Under the pieces are notes generated by a model. It was not told where the DNA came from. It searched no databases and saw only the letters and a list, made by a program, of their open reading frames with translations. A program made the position numbers and the translations under genes. A stretch of DNA of 64,000 bases from contig CAWDKV010000011.1 of NCBI GenBank assembly GCA_963803015.1, positions 372,001-436,000 on the forward strand, in the 5' to 3' direction. This document shows positions 25,227-35,212 of this stretch, piece by piece; the first letter of the stretch is position 1, and each line of letters starts with the position of its first letter. The stretch is from Berkiella sp963803015. GTDB taxonomy: Bacteria; Pseudomonadota; Gammaproteobacteria; Berkiellales; Berkiellaceae.

Positions 25227-27050
25227 GTGGATGACTTTAGCCCAACTCCTGAAGACTGGTTAAAAGCAAAAGAACATTTTAAAAATAATCCAGATGCCAG
25301 TAAATTTGATAAATGGTCCGTGCATCCTGATCATGAAAATGGAATAAACGGGGTAAGGCAAGCAAACTACTCTTTTATCAGAGACAGTGTTTCAGGTGAG
25401 ATTTATGCACTGTCTAACAAGGATTGTTTTATGAATCTTCAAGGAGGCGTTGGATTAGTTAAAAAAGGAATGAGAGAAGATGGAGAAATCTTTGCTATCA
25501 AAGTTGATGATGCTGAAGTGACTAATTTGCAAGAATATGAAGCAGGGAAAAAAACTGGCATAAATAAAGGAAGGGTGGTCCGTCAGGATCCTGGCATGAA
25601 GTACGCGCATGTAAAAAATCTGAAAAAAAAAGGGATTGATCCTGCAATAGCGACTCGCGAAGATACCAAAAAAGATACTGACATTAAAACATACACTATC
25701 ATGGAATGGGGAGGAGAGGATCTAATTAATATCTTAAATCGAAAAAATCCTTCACTCACAAGAACACAGAAACTTCTCATTGGATTACAATGCTGCCAGA
25801 TACTTCAAGCGGCTCATCAAAATGGCGTTGTCCATGGCGATTTTAAACCTGAAAATGTCACCGGGACTGTTGAGGGTAATAACGTCAAATTAAGACTGAT
25901 AGACTTTGGTTTTTCTAGAATTCTTGAACCAGGAGAAAAATCAAAAAAAGGGGGAAAAGCGCAAGGAACGATTCAGTATGTCGCGCCTGAGATTTTACAA
26001 AGTGAGTATTCTCCCGCATCCGATAATTACGCCCTTGGCGTGATGTTAGCTTTTATTACTGATCTTGGAAATTCCCATGCACTTAATTATTATGCTTCTT
26101 ATGTTGAAATGAGCCAACAATACCTCAAAGATTATAGAATATTATTGGATCCCTTAGAATTTTATGAAATTAATATTTCAAAAATGAATCCTGAATTGCG
26201 AGAAACACTGGGAGAATTGTTTAATTCAGACCCCGAAAAAAGGCCACCGCTAACTGAAATAATCAAATACATCTGTACTGTACTTGAAAAACAACCTGAT
26301 TTAGAGCCAGAATTGAGAGACCAAATAGCTTTTTTCAAAAAAAATCCACACTTAAGCGCTATGCCTAAAGCGCCCTCTGTCACAGATCCAGTAACTGGTT
26401 TAGCAAGTGCTCCGGAAACGACTTCTGTAACAGGTCCAGTAAGTGCTCCGGAAACGACTTCTGTAACAGGTCCAGTAACTACTTCAGCAACTAGCTCTGC
26501 AACTCCTTCAGGAAGCACGTCAGCATTTCCTCCCATCGTTCCTTTACAATTTGGTTCTAGCACAAGCATTAAAGATAAAAATTTACAAGCAATTTTATCA
26601 ATAGATATCAGAGATGAATGTCAAAAATTGAGAGGGAAAAGAAAAGAGCACTGGACTCACGAGTCGCTGGGATGGATGAAAAAACCGGCTATAAATAGTA
26701 ACACAGCCTTAGCGAGCCACGACGAAATTAGTTTATTACAACAACTTTTGAGAGATATTGAAAGTGAATGTAGAGGTGAGCCGGTTAAACAAGCTCAAGC
26801 GGTATACTATGTATTTTCTAAAATGTCAGAAGGGCTAAAACAACAAGAATCAAATCAATTTTTTAATGCCCCACTGAAGACTCTTTGCGATCAAAAATGC
26901 GAAGAACTTAAAAAAACCCCTGAATTGCAAGGTATAGATCTTCAGCGCCTTCCTCTATCTACTGATTTGAAAACAAAAATAGAACAAAGTATTAGTGGTA
27001 AGGAAAATGTGGTGCCACAAGAACCTAAACCGGGGAAAAAAAGTAACTAA
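25227..27050 (+). CDS. Eukaryotic-like serine/threonine protein kinase, candidate effector
   Basis: The 607-residue protein starts with GTG after AAGGAG. Its kinase domain spans about residues 45-370: Ile-Phe-Ala-Ile-Lys for the ATP-lysine strand, the catalytic loop Val-His-Gly-Asp-Phe-Lys-Pro-Glu-Asn (HRD reading as HGD, Asp and Asn kept), Asp-Phe-Gly, and Tyr-Val-Ala-Pro-Glu. All catalytic residues are present, so activity is plausible. Residues about 385-435 hold imperfect repeats with the unit Thr-Ser-Val-Thr-Gly-Pro-Val, likely a flexible linker. The C-terminal 170 residues are charged, probably helical and unrecognised. There is no signal peptide or membrane helix, unlike bacterial PknB, so a translocated kinase is a fair inference. 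Its end overlaps the convergent gene by four bases. Confidence 0.85.
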   Translation: MDDFSPTPEDWLKAKEHFKNNPDASKFDKWSVHPDHENGINGVRQANYSFIRDSVSGEIYALSNKDCFMNLQGGVGLVKKGMREDGEIFAIKVDDAEVTNLQEYEAGKKTGINKGRVVRQDPGMKYAHVKNLKKKGIDPAIATREDTKKDTDIKTYTIMEWGGEDLINILNRKNPSLTRTQKLLIGLQCCQILQAAHQNGVVHGDFKPENVTGTVEGNNVKLRLIDFGFSRILEPGEKSKKGGKAQGTIQYVAPEILQSEYSPASDNYALGVMLAFITDLGNSHALNYYASYVEMSQQYLKDYRILLDPLEFYEINISKMNPELRETLGELFNSDPEKRPPLTEIIKYICTVLEKQPDLEPELRDQIAFFKKNPHLSAMPKAPSVTDPVTGLASAPETTSVTGPVSAPETTSVTGPVTTSATSSATPSGSTSAFPPIVPLQFGSSTSIKDKNLQAILSIDIRDECQKLRGKRKEHWTHESLGWMKKPAINSNTALASHDEISLLQQLLRDIESECRGEPVKQAQAVYYVFSKMSEGLKQQESNQFFNAPLKTLCDQKCEELKKTPELQGIDLQRLPLSTDLKTKIEQSISGKENVVPQEPKPGKKSN

Positions 27051-29071
27051 ATACAGTGAGTCAATTTATTTGAATAGACGTCGTGTATTCGCTTTACTGC
27101 TTCTTTAAGCTCCGGTGAACTCTCGTCTGGTAATTCTCTTTTTAATCTATCGATGAGTTTCCAAGAGGGTAAATAAGACGGGGCATCAATATATTGCCGC
27201 GCCAAACTTAAAGTTCGTTTGTCTGGCGTTGATTCATCTGCCAATTTCTGTTTCAGATACTCTTTTAAAGTCTTTTTTTGCTTTTCTGGTAATTTACACA
27301 AGTATAAAGTGGATAATGTCTCTTGATCTGTTTTATCAGATGATAAACTCTCCGCTTTTTGAGCTAAGCTTGCCAAAAATTTTCTAAATTTTAGCGAGTG
27401 GCTTAAATTTTGGACTTGATTGTATAACTCTTCGTTGTTGAGTCGTTTAGGATTGAAAAACTGCAAAGCTTGATTTACTAAATAACTTATACCAACAATT
27501 CCTGTAAACGCAGCAAGGGTAAATACTAAAATAAAACCGTGTAAACTTATAAGCTTATTAGTTGAGATGCCTCTTAGCATTTGCGTATAGGAAGCATAGT
27601 CACTTTGTTCTTTATAAACTTTATAGCCATTCACAACTACCCATCCAGGAAAGGTATGAAATGATTCTTCTAAAAGGACAAGAAGAATAGGGAAGGATAG
27701 TGTCATGAATAAATAATAAGTACTGATTGCTGCTAACTCTAAACCAAAGGTCCCGAGACAAACAGCGCTAATTGCGGTTAACCCAAGATAAGTCAAGGGT
27801 AAAGCAATGGCCAATAAACCTAAATCTTTCAGGGCTTCAATGACAGTGATAGACTTATTTGCCCATCCGTCAAAGGAAAGGCCAAGTGTTTGACGTAACC
27901 CCGAAAAGGGAAGTGACGTTAAACCTGACACGGTTAAATAGGTGCCAATAAAGGGTAACCATAGTATTAGAAAACAGGATTTCAATAATTGCCAGTAGGC
28001 TTTTGGTAAGGAGGTCCATCTCGCTTCACCCGCAATAAATTTGTGCGCTGCAGTTTTTGATTTAAGCCAGTTTTTTTTCGACTTTGAAAACAAGTATTTC
28101 CAAAAAACCAGATTGAGATGACTTTGAAGATAAAATAAAACCTGGGATCGAAAGGATAACTTCTGATCACGGCATTGATGGATATCATAATGACTATGCC
28201 CGACAAAAATTTTGAACAAGGGAAAACGCTGCGCTAATTTAAATATCCAAGGAGAAAGTGAATATATATTTTCACTTTTCTTTGATTTCGCCACTGCTCT
28301 TCTTTCCTCTTGAGAGAGTCGCAACAAATTTTTAATTTTGTCGGTAATATTCTGCTGCAGCGCCATGAGCTCAGATTCCATGTCAGGCGTGTTGAAAAAT
28401 TTGGAATTTTTGAGATCTTCTATTTTAAATTCAGAAACAAGTCTATGTATAATCCATAGTTTGATTACATGCCGCAATATAGGCGTCAGATTTTCTTTTT
28501 TTAAAATACTATCCACCGCCATATTACTTTCAGAAGCCATAGGATATATATCACCTCGGATAGTAGCGTAACCTGCATTCACGTTCCAATTTTCATATTC
28601 CTTTACAAAAAGTGATGTGGGAAAGGCATATATTTCACATGCCTCTTGGTAATGCAAAGCAATAGCTTCAGATTTTATTTCGGGGGGTACATCAGAGAGA
28701 GTGACTTCACTTATGGCAGTTGGCGTAAATTCTCCATCATGCACAAAATGCTGAAAAAGCACCATCATGAAATCAATATTGTTAGCGCTAAATGTTGCAG
28801 CCATCTTCGGCAAAAAAGCTCTTTCTAGTAGTTCTTGGAAATCTTTTTGTATATCGACAGGATCAGATCTAAATCGGGCAATATCATAAACAGGTCTATT
28901 CCGTCCTCTGAGTCCAACAAGGACTGCTGCATATACAACATCTAAATCAGCTTCTGGATCCCAAGGAAAGTCTTCAGAGATTTGGGTGAAAGCAGAAAGT
29001 TCTTCACAAAAGAAATCTTGGCTAATTCTGTCGCAAATATCGCGATAACAAGTTTTTAATTCTTCACGCAT
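27047..29071 (-). CDS. Large membrane protein of unknown function
   Basis: No family is recognised. The 674-residue protein has a soluble N-terminal half (about 1-335), then several hydrophobic spans between about 350 and 545, and a soluble, helical, charged C-terminal region (about 550-674). It converges on the kinase gene and overlaps it by four bases; a functional link is possible but not shown. No signal peptide. A membrane block placed centrally is seen in some secreted Legionella-type proteins. Confidence 0.72.
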   Translation of the reverse strand: MREELKTCYRDICDRISQDFFCEELSAFTQISEDFPWDPEADLDVVYAAVLVGLRGRNRPVYDIARFRSDPVDIQKDFQELLERAFLPKMAATFSANNIDFMMVLFQHFVHDGEFTPTAISEVTLSDVPPEIKSEAIALHYQEACEIYAFPTSLFVKEYENWNVNAGYATIRGDIYPMASESNMAVDSILKKENLTPILRHVIKLWIIHRLVSEFKIEDLKNSKFFNTPDMESELMALQQNITDKIKNLLRLSQEERRAVAKSKKSENIYSLSPWIFKLAQRFPLFKIFVGHSHYDIHQCRDQKLSFRSQVLFYLQSHLNLVFWKYLFSKSKKNWLKSKTAAHKFIAGEARWTSLPKAYWQLLKSCFLILWLPFIGTYLTVSGLTSLPFSGLRQTLGLSFDGWANKSITVIEALKDLGLLAIALPLTYLGLTAISAVCLGTFGLELAAISTYYLFMTLSFPILLVLLEESFHTFPGWVVVNGYKVYKEQSDYASYTQMLRGISTNKLISLHGFILVFTLAAFTGIVGISYLVNQALQFFNPKRLNNEELYNQVQNLSHSLKFRKFLASLAQKAESLSSDKTDQETLSTLYLCKLPEKQKKTLKEYLKQKLADESTPDKRTLSLARQYIDAPSYLPSWKLIDRLKRELPDESSPELKEAVKRIHDVYSNKLTHCI

Positions 29072-29108
29072 ATCAAGATTAGCCTTACATTAGAATTATA
29101 CCCTTCCT

Positions 29109-29213
29109 AGATGAATTTTCGGCGTTGTTGCCTGCGCTCCTTCACCCCAGTCACGTACCAAAGTGTACGCTCCTGGGGCCTCAGGAGCTTGGCGCCTAGC
29201 CGAAAAATCATCT
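29109..29213. repeat. 105-bp imperfect palindromic repeat
   Basis: The ends pair as AGATGAATTTTCGGC (29109-29123) with GCCGAAAAATCATCT (29199-29213), one mismatch plus near matches inside. The middle holds CCCCAG...CTGGGG and GTAC...GTAC segments, so the whole could fold into a long hairpin. One arm is repeated exactly at 5585-5604 and a variant lies at about 12354-12371. It fits an intergenic mobile palindrome family rather than a terminator, as no T run follows. Confidence 0.75.
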
Positions 29214-29318
29214 GCTTTGGGTATAAAAGATCACAAATTGTCCCATAATCATCAGAAGATTTCATCTAAATCACTAAGAAAAGTTTGGTGGCTCAGTTTT
29301 TTTAGGTAATCTGTGAAT

Positions 29319-30545
29319 TTACGCTTTGAGGTTAGGATTGTCACGACGTGTATATTTCCAAAAGCCGGGCAAAAGTATTGCACTCAGAAAAACGCCCAGA
29401 ACACATAAACTCCCGCCTGAGGTAATAGCAAGATGGGTAGTGGTCATAGAGGCAATTAAACCGGCATACGCATTACCTAACAGTGGACCACTCATATAAC
29501 TCACCATTTCCAGGCTAGCCATACGGCCGCGAATTCTATCGGGGATGGTTTCATTCCAGATGGTGACGCGAAATATCCCACTGACACCGTCGGCAGCGCC
29601 CGCTAAGGCTAAAAAGAACAGCATCAAAATGACACTTGGCGCAAAACCAAAGGCTATCATGGATAAACCCCATAATGTTGCTGAGATAATCACAGCAGCC
29701 CCATGTCGCTTTATTTTTTTTGTCCAACCACTCAACACAATAACAACCAGTGCGCCAATAGCGGGGGCAGAATATAGCCACCCTAATATTTTAGTTCCAC
29801 CAAAAGATTGGGCAATGGCAGGAAACAAGGCATTCGGCATGGCAAAAACCATCGCCGCGAAATCGACAACATATGTGCCCAGTAACTCATGGCGGCTTGC
29901 AGCATAACGTATCGCTTCACCAATACTTTTTAAGCTTGGACGTTCTTGTTGCTCTGGCGGTACCATGCTTTTGATCAAAGAGAGAGCAATCAACGAAACG
30001 ACGAACGTCAATAGATCGACAGCAAAAGTCCAAGGTAAGCCTAAATAAGAAATACACAAACCCGCAGCAGCAGGTCCCCCGATCATCCCGACAGTGCCCT
30101 TGAGAGAACCAAGTACACTTGCCGCTTGAATTTCTTCATGGGAAACAAGCCGCGGCAGCATGGCATCGAGTGAAGGGCGATGCAGACCACTCAAAGCAGA
30201 TAAAGCACCCGCTACAGTATAAATTAACCAGATATGAGGTTGAGGCAATAACGCATTAATCAGCAGCAGTGAACAACCAAACGCCATCCCTAGCTCAGAC
30301 CACAGCAATAGCTTCTTTCTGTCCATGACATCAGCAAGAGCCCCCCCTATAAAAGCCGTTAGCAAGAGAGGAAGAAGCTCTACAATCCCTAACATACCCA
30401 CAGCAAAAGTGGATTTTGTCAGATCATAGATCTGAAAAGGTAAGGCAACATAGCTTAGCATTGTGCCAAAAAGGGACACAAATTGACCTAAATATAAAAA
30501 TCGAAAATCGCGATTTTTCCGAAGCGGGTTGAGATCAATCCACAT
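29319..30545 (-). CDS. MFS transporter (EntS/TetV-like group)
   Basis: The 408-residue protein has twelve predicted membrane spans and the MFS loop motif Gly-Gly-Ala-Leu-Ala-Asp-Val-Met-Asp-Arg-Lys-Lys between TM2 and TM3. The start Asn-Pro-Leu-Arg-Lys-Asn-Arg-Asp-Phe-Arg-Phe-Leu is typical of the enterobactin-exporter-like group. It probably exports a small molecule; the substrate is unknown. The ATG at 30545 is preferred over a TTG at 30572, although no clear ribosome site is seen for either. Confidence 0.87.
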   Translation of the reverse strand: MWIDLNPLRKNRDFRFLYLGQFVSLFGTMLSYVALPFQIYDLTKSTFAVGMLGIVELLPLLLTAFIGGALADVMDRKKLLLWSELGMAFGCSLLLINALLPQPHIWLIYTVAGALSALSGLHRPSLDAMLPRLVSHEEIQAASVLGSLKGTVGMIGGPAAAGLCISYLGLPWTFAVDLLTFVVSLIALSLIKSMVPPEQQERPSLKSIGEAIRYAASRHELLGTYVVDFAAMVFAMPNALFPAIAQSFGGTKILGWLYSAPAIGALVVIVLSGWTKKIKRHGAAVIISATLWGLSMIAFGFAPSVILMLFFLALAGAADGVSGIFRVTIWNETIPDRIRGRMASLEMVSYMSGPLLGNAYAGLIASMTTTHLAITSGGSLCVLGVFLSAILLPGFWKYTRRDNPNLKA

Positions 30546-30691
30546 AAAATGTCTTATTTGCGGCAAGTACAATAATTCGGAAGAAGGGTATCATAACTAA
30601 CTTTTCTAGGCAACAGGCCTGAAAAGATGGTCTGTTTTATAAAAATATCCTATAAGAATACAATGCAATAGATCTAATATATGGAAATTCT

Positions 30692-31543
30692 ATGACTTTA
30701 TTTCAAATCCTGAATATTATTATAGGCCTACTTGCTGCTGCCATAGTAGGCTACGGTGTATGGCTTTATTTAAAGAAAAGAAACGAAAATCTGTCAACCA
30801 GACAAATCGCAATATGGTTTCTTTCCTTCTTGGCTACTTTTTGTATTGCTTTTGGTTTAGCGAGTATTTTCCTTTTAACCCCTTTTAATGAGTGGGCGCT
30901 TAGCAGCGCGGTCAACCGCATTCCTATTATTCCAGCAATAAAAGAATACCACCCTAAGCTATATGAAGAATTAATGCAAAAAGCAAAGGGAAGTGTTAAA
31001 AAACAAGAAGCACCAGAAAGTTTTGTTGCCTATTCCTTGATATATGTTAACCAAGTTTTTATTAATGATCTAAAAAATGCGCCTGATGATGCAATTTATG
31101 AGTATGTTCTTCAAGTGAAGCAATTTTATGACATTCTTTCCCAACATGATCCTAAACTTGTGATTAGGATGGAAAAAGCAGATGTCTCTATTATAAAGGA
31201 TTTGCCTACCTTATCTAAAGATCCTGACTTTAAGCTAGCGTTAGATAAAATGGTCGATGCAAAAAAGAATGTTATTGCTCAAGCAATCAAAAACCCCTCC
31301 GCGCCTCCTCCTGAGTCTACAGTTCGCCCTATATTTAATAGCTTGATGATCAAATTAAATGATAAATATGGCGCTCAAGTGGTCAATGATACTTTTAGCT
31401 TTACAAAAAGTGACGTCCCTGCGGAGATTGAATCCAAAGTTATCATTGATTTCTATCGAGAAATTGTCAATATGAATAAAAGCAATGTTGGAGCACTCAT
31501 GAGATATATTGCTTCTATATCCGCTAAGCAAAATCCAACTTAA
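30692..31543 (+). CDS. Hypothetical protein with two N-terminal membrane helices
   Basis: The 283-residue protein begins with two hydrophobic segments (about 4-27 and 40-65), then a soluble helical domain of about 215 residues rich in Lys, Asp and Pro. I recognise no family. The pirin gene follows after 23 bases on the same strand and may share the transcript. Confidence 0.7.
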   Translation: MTLFQILNIIIGLLAAAIVGYGVWLYLKKRNENLSTRQIAIWFLSFLATFCIAFGLASIFLLTPFNEWALSSAVNRIPIIPAIKEYHPKLYEELMQKAKGSVKKQEAPESFVAYSLIYVNQVFINDLKNAPDDAIYEYVLQVKQFYDILSQHDPKLVIRMEKADVSIIKDLPTLSKDPDFKLALDKMVDAKKNVIAQAIKNPSAPPPESTVRPIFNSLMIKLNDKYGAQVVNDTFSFTKSDVPAEIESKVIIDFYREIVNMNKSNVGALMRYIASISAKQNPT

Positions 31544-31566
31544 TCGCTTTTGTGAGGGAAATTGAA

Positions 31567-32484
31567 ATGACTAGCAATCTCATTCAACGAGCCATTAAGA
31601 AAGTATGGAAAAGCCAACCCACGATTGAAGGGGCAGGTGTTCATCTTAAACGTGTATTCGGCTTTCATGATGTCCCCTTACTAGATCCTTTTTTACTGCT
31701 GGATGACTTTCGCTCTGAAAACCCGCACGACTATAAAGCAGGTTTCCCTTGGCACCCTCATCGTGGAATGGAGACAATTACTTATGTTCTTGATGGAGAT
31801 GTAGAGCATGGGGATAGCCTGGGTAATAAAGGAAGCATTAGGGCAGGGGATGTACAATGGATGACTGCTGGCAGCGGGATAATCCATCAAGAGATGCCTA
31901 AGGGAAATCGCAAAGGAGAAATGTTAGGTTTTCAACTTTGGGCAAACCTTCCAGCAAAATCAAAAATGATGGAACCTCGGTATCGTGAAGTGAAACAAAA
32001 TGAAATTCCTATCGTGACAACGTCAGAGGAAGCCAAGATCCGTGTTATATGCGGAACGGTAGAGGGTATAAGAGGCCCTGTGCAGCATATCGTCACCGAT
32101 CCGGAATATCTTGATGTGGAAATCTCTGCAGGCAAATCCTTTACGCGTTCTTTTCAATCTGATCATACCGTTTTAGCGTATGTGATTGATGGTGAAGGTT
32201 TTTTTGATTTAAATCATATGCCATTTGGTCATGCAGCAGCAGGCGTTAACTACTTTGATATGAAGCCGCCTTGTGTTTGTGATAATGGCACGCTTGTTCT
32301 TTATGGTCCAGGAACAAACATCACCATTACCACAGATAAACGCTCCGTACGTTTTTTACTTATCTCAGGCAAACCCATCCAAGAGCCTATCGCTTGGTAT
32401 GGACCTATCGTCATGAACACACAAGCCGAGTTGAGAAAAGCGTTTGAAGAGTTTCAAGCAGGCACTTTTGTCAAACATCGCTGA
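31567..32484 (+). CDS. Pirin family protein
   Basis: The 305-residue bicupin protein has the pirin signature: Phe-Pro-Trp-His-Pro-His-Arg-Gly-Met-Glu-Thr-Ile (two metal His), Gly-Ser-Gly-Ile-Ile-His-Gln-Glu (further His and Glu ligands), and Gly-Phe-Gln-Leu-Trp. Bacterial pirins bind iron and some have quercetin dioxygenase activity; others act as regulators. The ATG at 31567 is chosen because GAGGGA sits seven bases upstream; the GTG at 31552 would overlap that site. Confidence 0.92.
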   Translation: MTSNLIQRAIKKVWKSQPTIEGAGVHLKRVFGFHDVPLLDPFLLLDDFRSENPHDYKAGFPWHPHRGMETITYVLDGDVEHGDSLGNKGSIRAGDVQWMTAGSGIIHQEMPKGNRKGEMLGFQLWANLPAKSKMMEPRYREVKQNEIPIVTTSEEAKIRVICGTVEGIRGPVQHIVTDPEYLDVEISAGKSFTRSFQSDHTVLAYVIDGEGFFDLNHMPFGHAAAGVNYFDMKPPCVCDNGTLVLYGPGTNITITTDKRSVRFLLISGKPIQEPIAWYGPIVMNTQAELRKAFEEFQAGTFVKHR

Positions 32485-32487
32485 AAT

Positions 32488-34356
32488 TTATCTCAAAAAC
32501 CATGGCACATTGATCACAATAATTCTTTGATCACGCTGTAAATAAATTAAAGTACGCAGTCCCGCTGCATGTAAATTATGAAGCATATATTCATACCAGT
32601 GAGGTTCTATCAACTCAGGAATAATCACTGCAATCGTTCTTTTCGGATTTTCCTTTTTAACCACACTGATAAAGTCCAAAATGGGTTTATAGACTTGCCG
32701 AAAAGCAGAATGAATAATCTTAAGCTGAGGCGCAGGATAATTTGCAGCATTTGCCGGATCTTCAACATATTGTTTCCATAACTTTTTGACATCTTGATTT
32801 GCATTATTTTCTGTGCTGATAAAAACAGCAGTAATGTCATCTGAAATGTAACGCCCAAATTGTAATGCTTTTTCTGCCACACAGTTCCAGCCTGAAATGG
32901 GAATAATCACTATAAAGGGCTCTCGGATCATGGATTGTGAATTTAATTTTTGCTTAGATTGTTGCGTGACATTTTTATAATGACGTTTAATTTTATTTAA
33001 TAACAAGACCAACCCCAATGCGCCTGCAACCACTATCCAAGCGCCATCAATAAATTTCTCTACCACAATAATGACGAGCGCAATGGCTGTGCAAAATGCG
33101 CCTAAAGCGTTTACAAATAATTTATAGTGATTTTTTGCTGCGCCTTTTTTTAACCAATAAATGACCATCCCTATTTGCGAGAATAAAAACGCACTAAAAG
33201 CCCCTACTGCAAATAAAGGAATAAGCGCGAAAGTGATCCCTTTAAAGGCGATTAATAGCAATGCAGACATGAAAGCTAAAACAACAATACCAATGGAATA
33301 GACAAGCCTGCGCCCACGCTCAGCAAAGGCTAGGGGCAAATAACCATCTTCAGCTAAGAGTCGGCACACTCTTGGAAACCCCACAAAACTGGTTTGAGCT
33401 GAATAAGTTAAGATAATGAATATGCTGCTAAGGGATATATAATAAAATACACCTCTTCCGAATATGGCCGCAGTAAGCTGAGACAAAATAGTTTGATACC
33501 CTGGTTGGGTTTCATCCATCGCACCAATTTGATAAGCAGGGCACACATATCCTACGCCAAGTAAAAGCAATGCCAAAATCATCACAATAATAGTTAAGGT
33601 GCGCTGCGCATTGATAACGCTGGGTTGTCGAAATAGTGGCACAACGTTAGAGACAGCCTCAACCCCCGTCATGGCGGTTAAGCCATTGGCAAAAGCCCCT
33701 AATAACAGCCATATACTCACTGTTGCTGTTGCTGCAGGGAGTGCTGCTGGTTGAATAACGGGGTGAAGCGAGCCGCCATTTTTCCATATTTGATACATTC
33801 CAATGGCTAGCGTGGCGGCGATACATAAGACAAATATGATAGTTGGCATAATAAAAACCAAACCAGATTCGCGTACACCACGTAAGTTAAGAAGGGTTAA
33901 GGTTAGAAGTACAAATAAACAAATTGACAGGGTATAGGGTTGTAGGGCGGGAATAGCAGAGACAATGGCGCCCACTCCTGCGGATATACCTACCGCTACA
34001 TTTAATAAATAATCTATCAGTAATGAAACCGCAGCCCAAAGGCCCGCGCGTTTACCAAGATTGTCACTGGCTACAATATAAGCCCCGCCGCCCTGAGGAT
34101 AAGCTGCAATGGTTTGTTGATAAGACAAATACAGTGCCATCAGCAATATCACAACACCAATCATGATAAACGGAAAAAAGTGTAATCCGTATGCACCAAG
34201 AGGCAATAGCAGCATAAGCGCAGCTTCAGGACCATATGCTATGGAGGAGAGGGCGTCTAGTCCTACCGAAGGAACGCCAGTTGCAATGGTCAACTCTTGG
34301 CTTTTGGCTTCCCACGTTGCAAGCGGTCGACCTAATATTTTATCTAGGATAGACAT
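32488..34356 (-). CDS. KimA-like APC superfamily permease (potassium/amino acid transporter)
   Basis: The 622-residue protein has about twelve membrane helices and the motifs Leu-Asp-Ala-Leu-Ser-Ser-Ile-Ala-Tyr-Gly-Pro-Glu, Tyr-Pro-Gln-Gly-Gly-Gly-Ala-Tyr-Ile-Val-Ala and Leu-Asn-Leu-Arg-Gly-Val-Arg-Glu-Ser-Gly, shared with Bacillus KimA (YdaO), a proton-coupled potassium importer. A cytosolic C-terminal region (about 480-622) resembles a universal-stress-like domain, as in KimA. Potassium uptake is the best guess, and it would balance KefC encoded elsewhere in the window. Confidence 0.83.
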   Translation of the reverse strand: MSILDKILGRPLATWEAKSQELTIATGVPSVGLDALSSIAYGPEAALMLLLPLGAYGLHFFPFIMIGVVILLMALYLSYQQTIAAYPQGGGAYIVASDNLGKRAGLWAAVSLLIDYLLNVAVGISAGVGAIVSAIPALQPYTLSICLFVLLTLTLLNLRGVRESGLVFIMPTIIFVLCIAATLAIGMYQIWKNGGSLHPVIQPAALPAATATVSIWLLLGAFANGLTAMTGVEAVSNVVPLFRQPSVINAQRTLTIIVMILALLLLGVGYVCPAYQIGAMDETQPGYQTILSQLTAAIFGRGVFYYISLSSIFIILTYSAQTSFVGFPRVCRLLAEDGYLPLAFAERGRRLVYSIGIVVLAFMSALLLIAFKGITFALIPLFAVGAFSAFLFSQIGMVIYWLKKGAAKNHYKLFVNALGAFCTAIALVIIVVEKFIDGAWIVVAGALGLVLLLNKIKRHYKNVTQQSKQKLNSQSMIREPFIVIIPISGWNCVAEKALQFGRYISDDITAVFISTENNANQDVKKLWKQYVEDPANAANYPAPQLKIIHSAFRQVYKPILDFISVVKKENPKRTIAVIIPELIEPHWYEYMLHNLHAAGLRTLIYLQRDQRIIVINVPWFLR

Positions 34357-34465
34357 AGGGTTTTTATCACAATTAACCTAATTTCTATTATATTTTAATT
34401 TTACTTAGTCATTATAGCAGTCACAACGGTGGCTATTTTCAGGAAAAATACCTACAAGAGTATAT

Positions 34466-35212
34466 CTATAAATGTATTCTTGAAAATAAAATGCTAGCTA
34501 TCCCTAGAACCAGGGCGGTGATACTGCCTAAAATCAAAAAATCGATGCCAAAATTTTGATGTACACTGTTAGTCAATGCGCCTCTTAAACCATCAATCCC
34601 ATAAGTTAAAGGATTAAGATGGACTAGTAATTTTAATGCGGGCGGAAGTTCATGCACAGGAAAAAGAGCATTAGAAAAGAAAAAGAGTGGCATAACAAAA
34701 AAGTTAATAATGAGCTGAAAGCCTTGCATATCATCGAGAATGCAGGCAAAGGCAGTGCCAATGGCTGTGCACAATATTGCTATTAGGAACATAAATCCTA
34801 AAGCAACGGGAAATAGCAGAAAACTTTCTAAACGAAACCCAGCGATAACACAAATTATCAAAACAGCCAACCCTTGCACAACGGCAACTGTTGCCCCACC
34901 AAGTGTTCTACCTAATATAATTTTGAATCTTGAAACGGGAGCAACGAATGTTTCTTTTAAAAATCCAAACTGTTTATCCCAAATCATATCAATACCGGTA
35001 AACACGCCAAGGAATAATATACCCATCGCAATGACACCTGGCACCATAAATTGCAAATAATCACCGCCTTCGGCTTTATGGTATACCGGGCCAAAACCAA
35101 ATCCAAAAGCTAAAAGAAAGATCAGAGGCTGTCCCAATGCGCCTATCATCCGTGCGCGAGAGCGCAGGTAGCGCTTAAGTTGTCTTAGCCAAAGAATGTA
35201 TATTGCATTCAT
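34466..35212 (-). CDS. ABC-2 type exporter, permease subunit
   Basis: The 248-residue protein has six membrane helices and the ABC-2 fold (DrrB/NodJ-like), with Leu-Arg-Ser-Arg-Ala-Arg near the N-terminus and a Phe-Val-Met-Pro-Leu-Phe-Phe-Phe-Ser-Asn-Ala-Leu-Phe-Pro segment. It forms the channel for the ATPase encoded just upstream. The ATG overlaps the ATPase stop (TAATG), so the two are translationally coupled. Substrate unknown: drug, lipid or polysaccharide. Confidence 0.88.
   Translation of the reverse strand: MNAIYILWLRQLKRYLRSRARMIGALGQPLIFLLAFGFGFGPVYHKAEGGDYLQFMVPGVIAMGILFLGVFTGIDMIWDKQFGFLKETFVAPVSRFKIILGRTLGGATVAVVQGLAVLIICVIAGFRLESFLLFPVALGFMFLIAILCTAIGTAFACILDDMQGFQLIINFFVMPLFFFSNALFPVHELPPALKLLVHLNPLTYGIDGLRGALTNSVHQNFGIDFLILGSITALVLGIASILFSRIHL

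Noticed and set aside
26162..26569. 135-codon frame opposite the kinase linker
   Set aside because: It mirrors the repetitive Thr/Val/Pro codons of the kinase gene.
29109..29213. The palindrome as a Rho-independent terminator
   Set aside because: No T run follows on either strand, and an arm recurs elsewhere, so a repeat element fits better.
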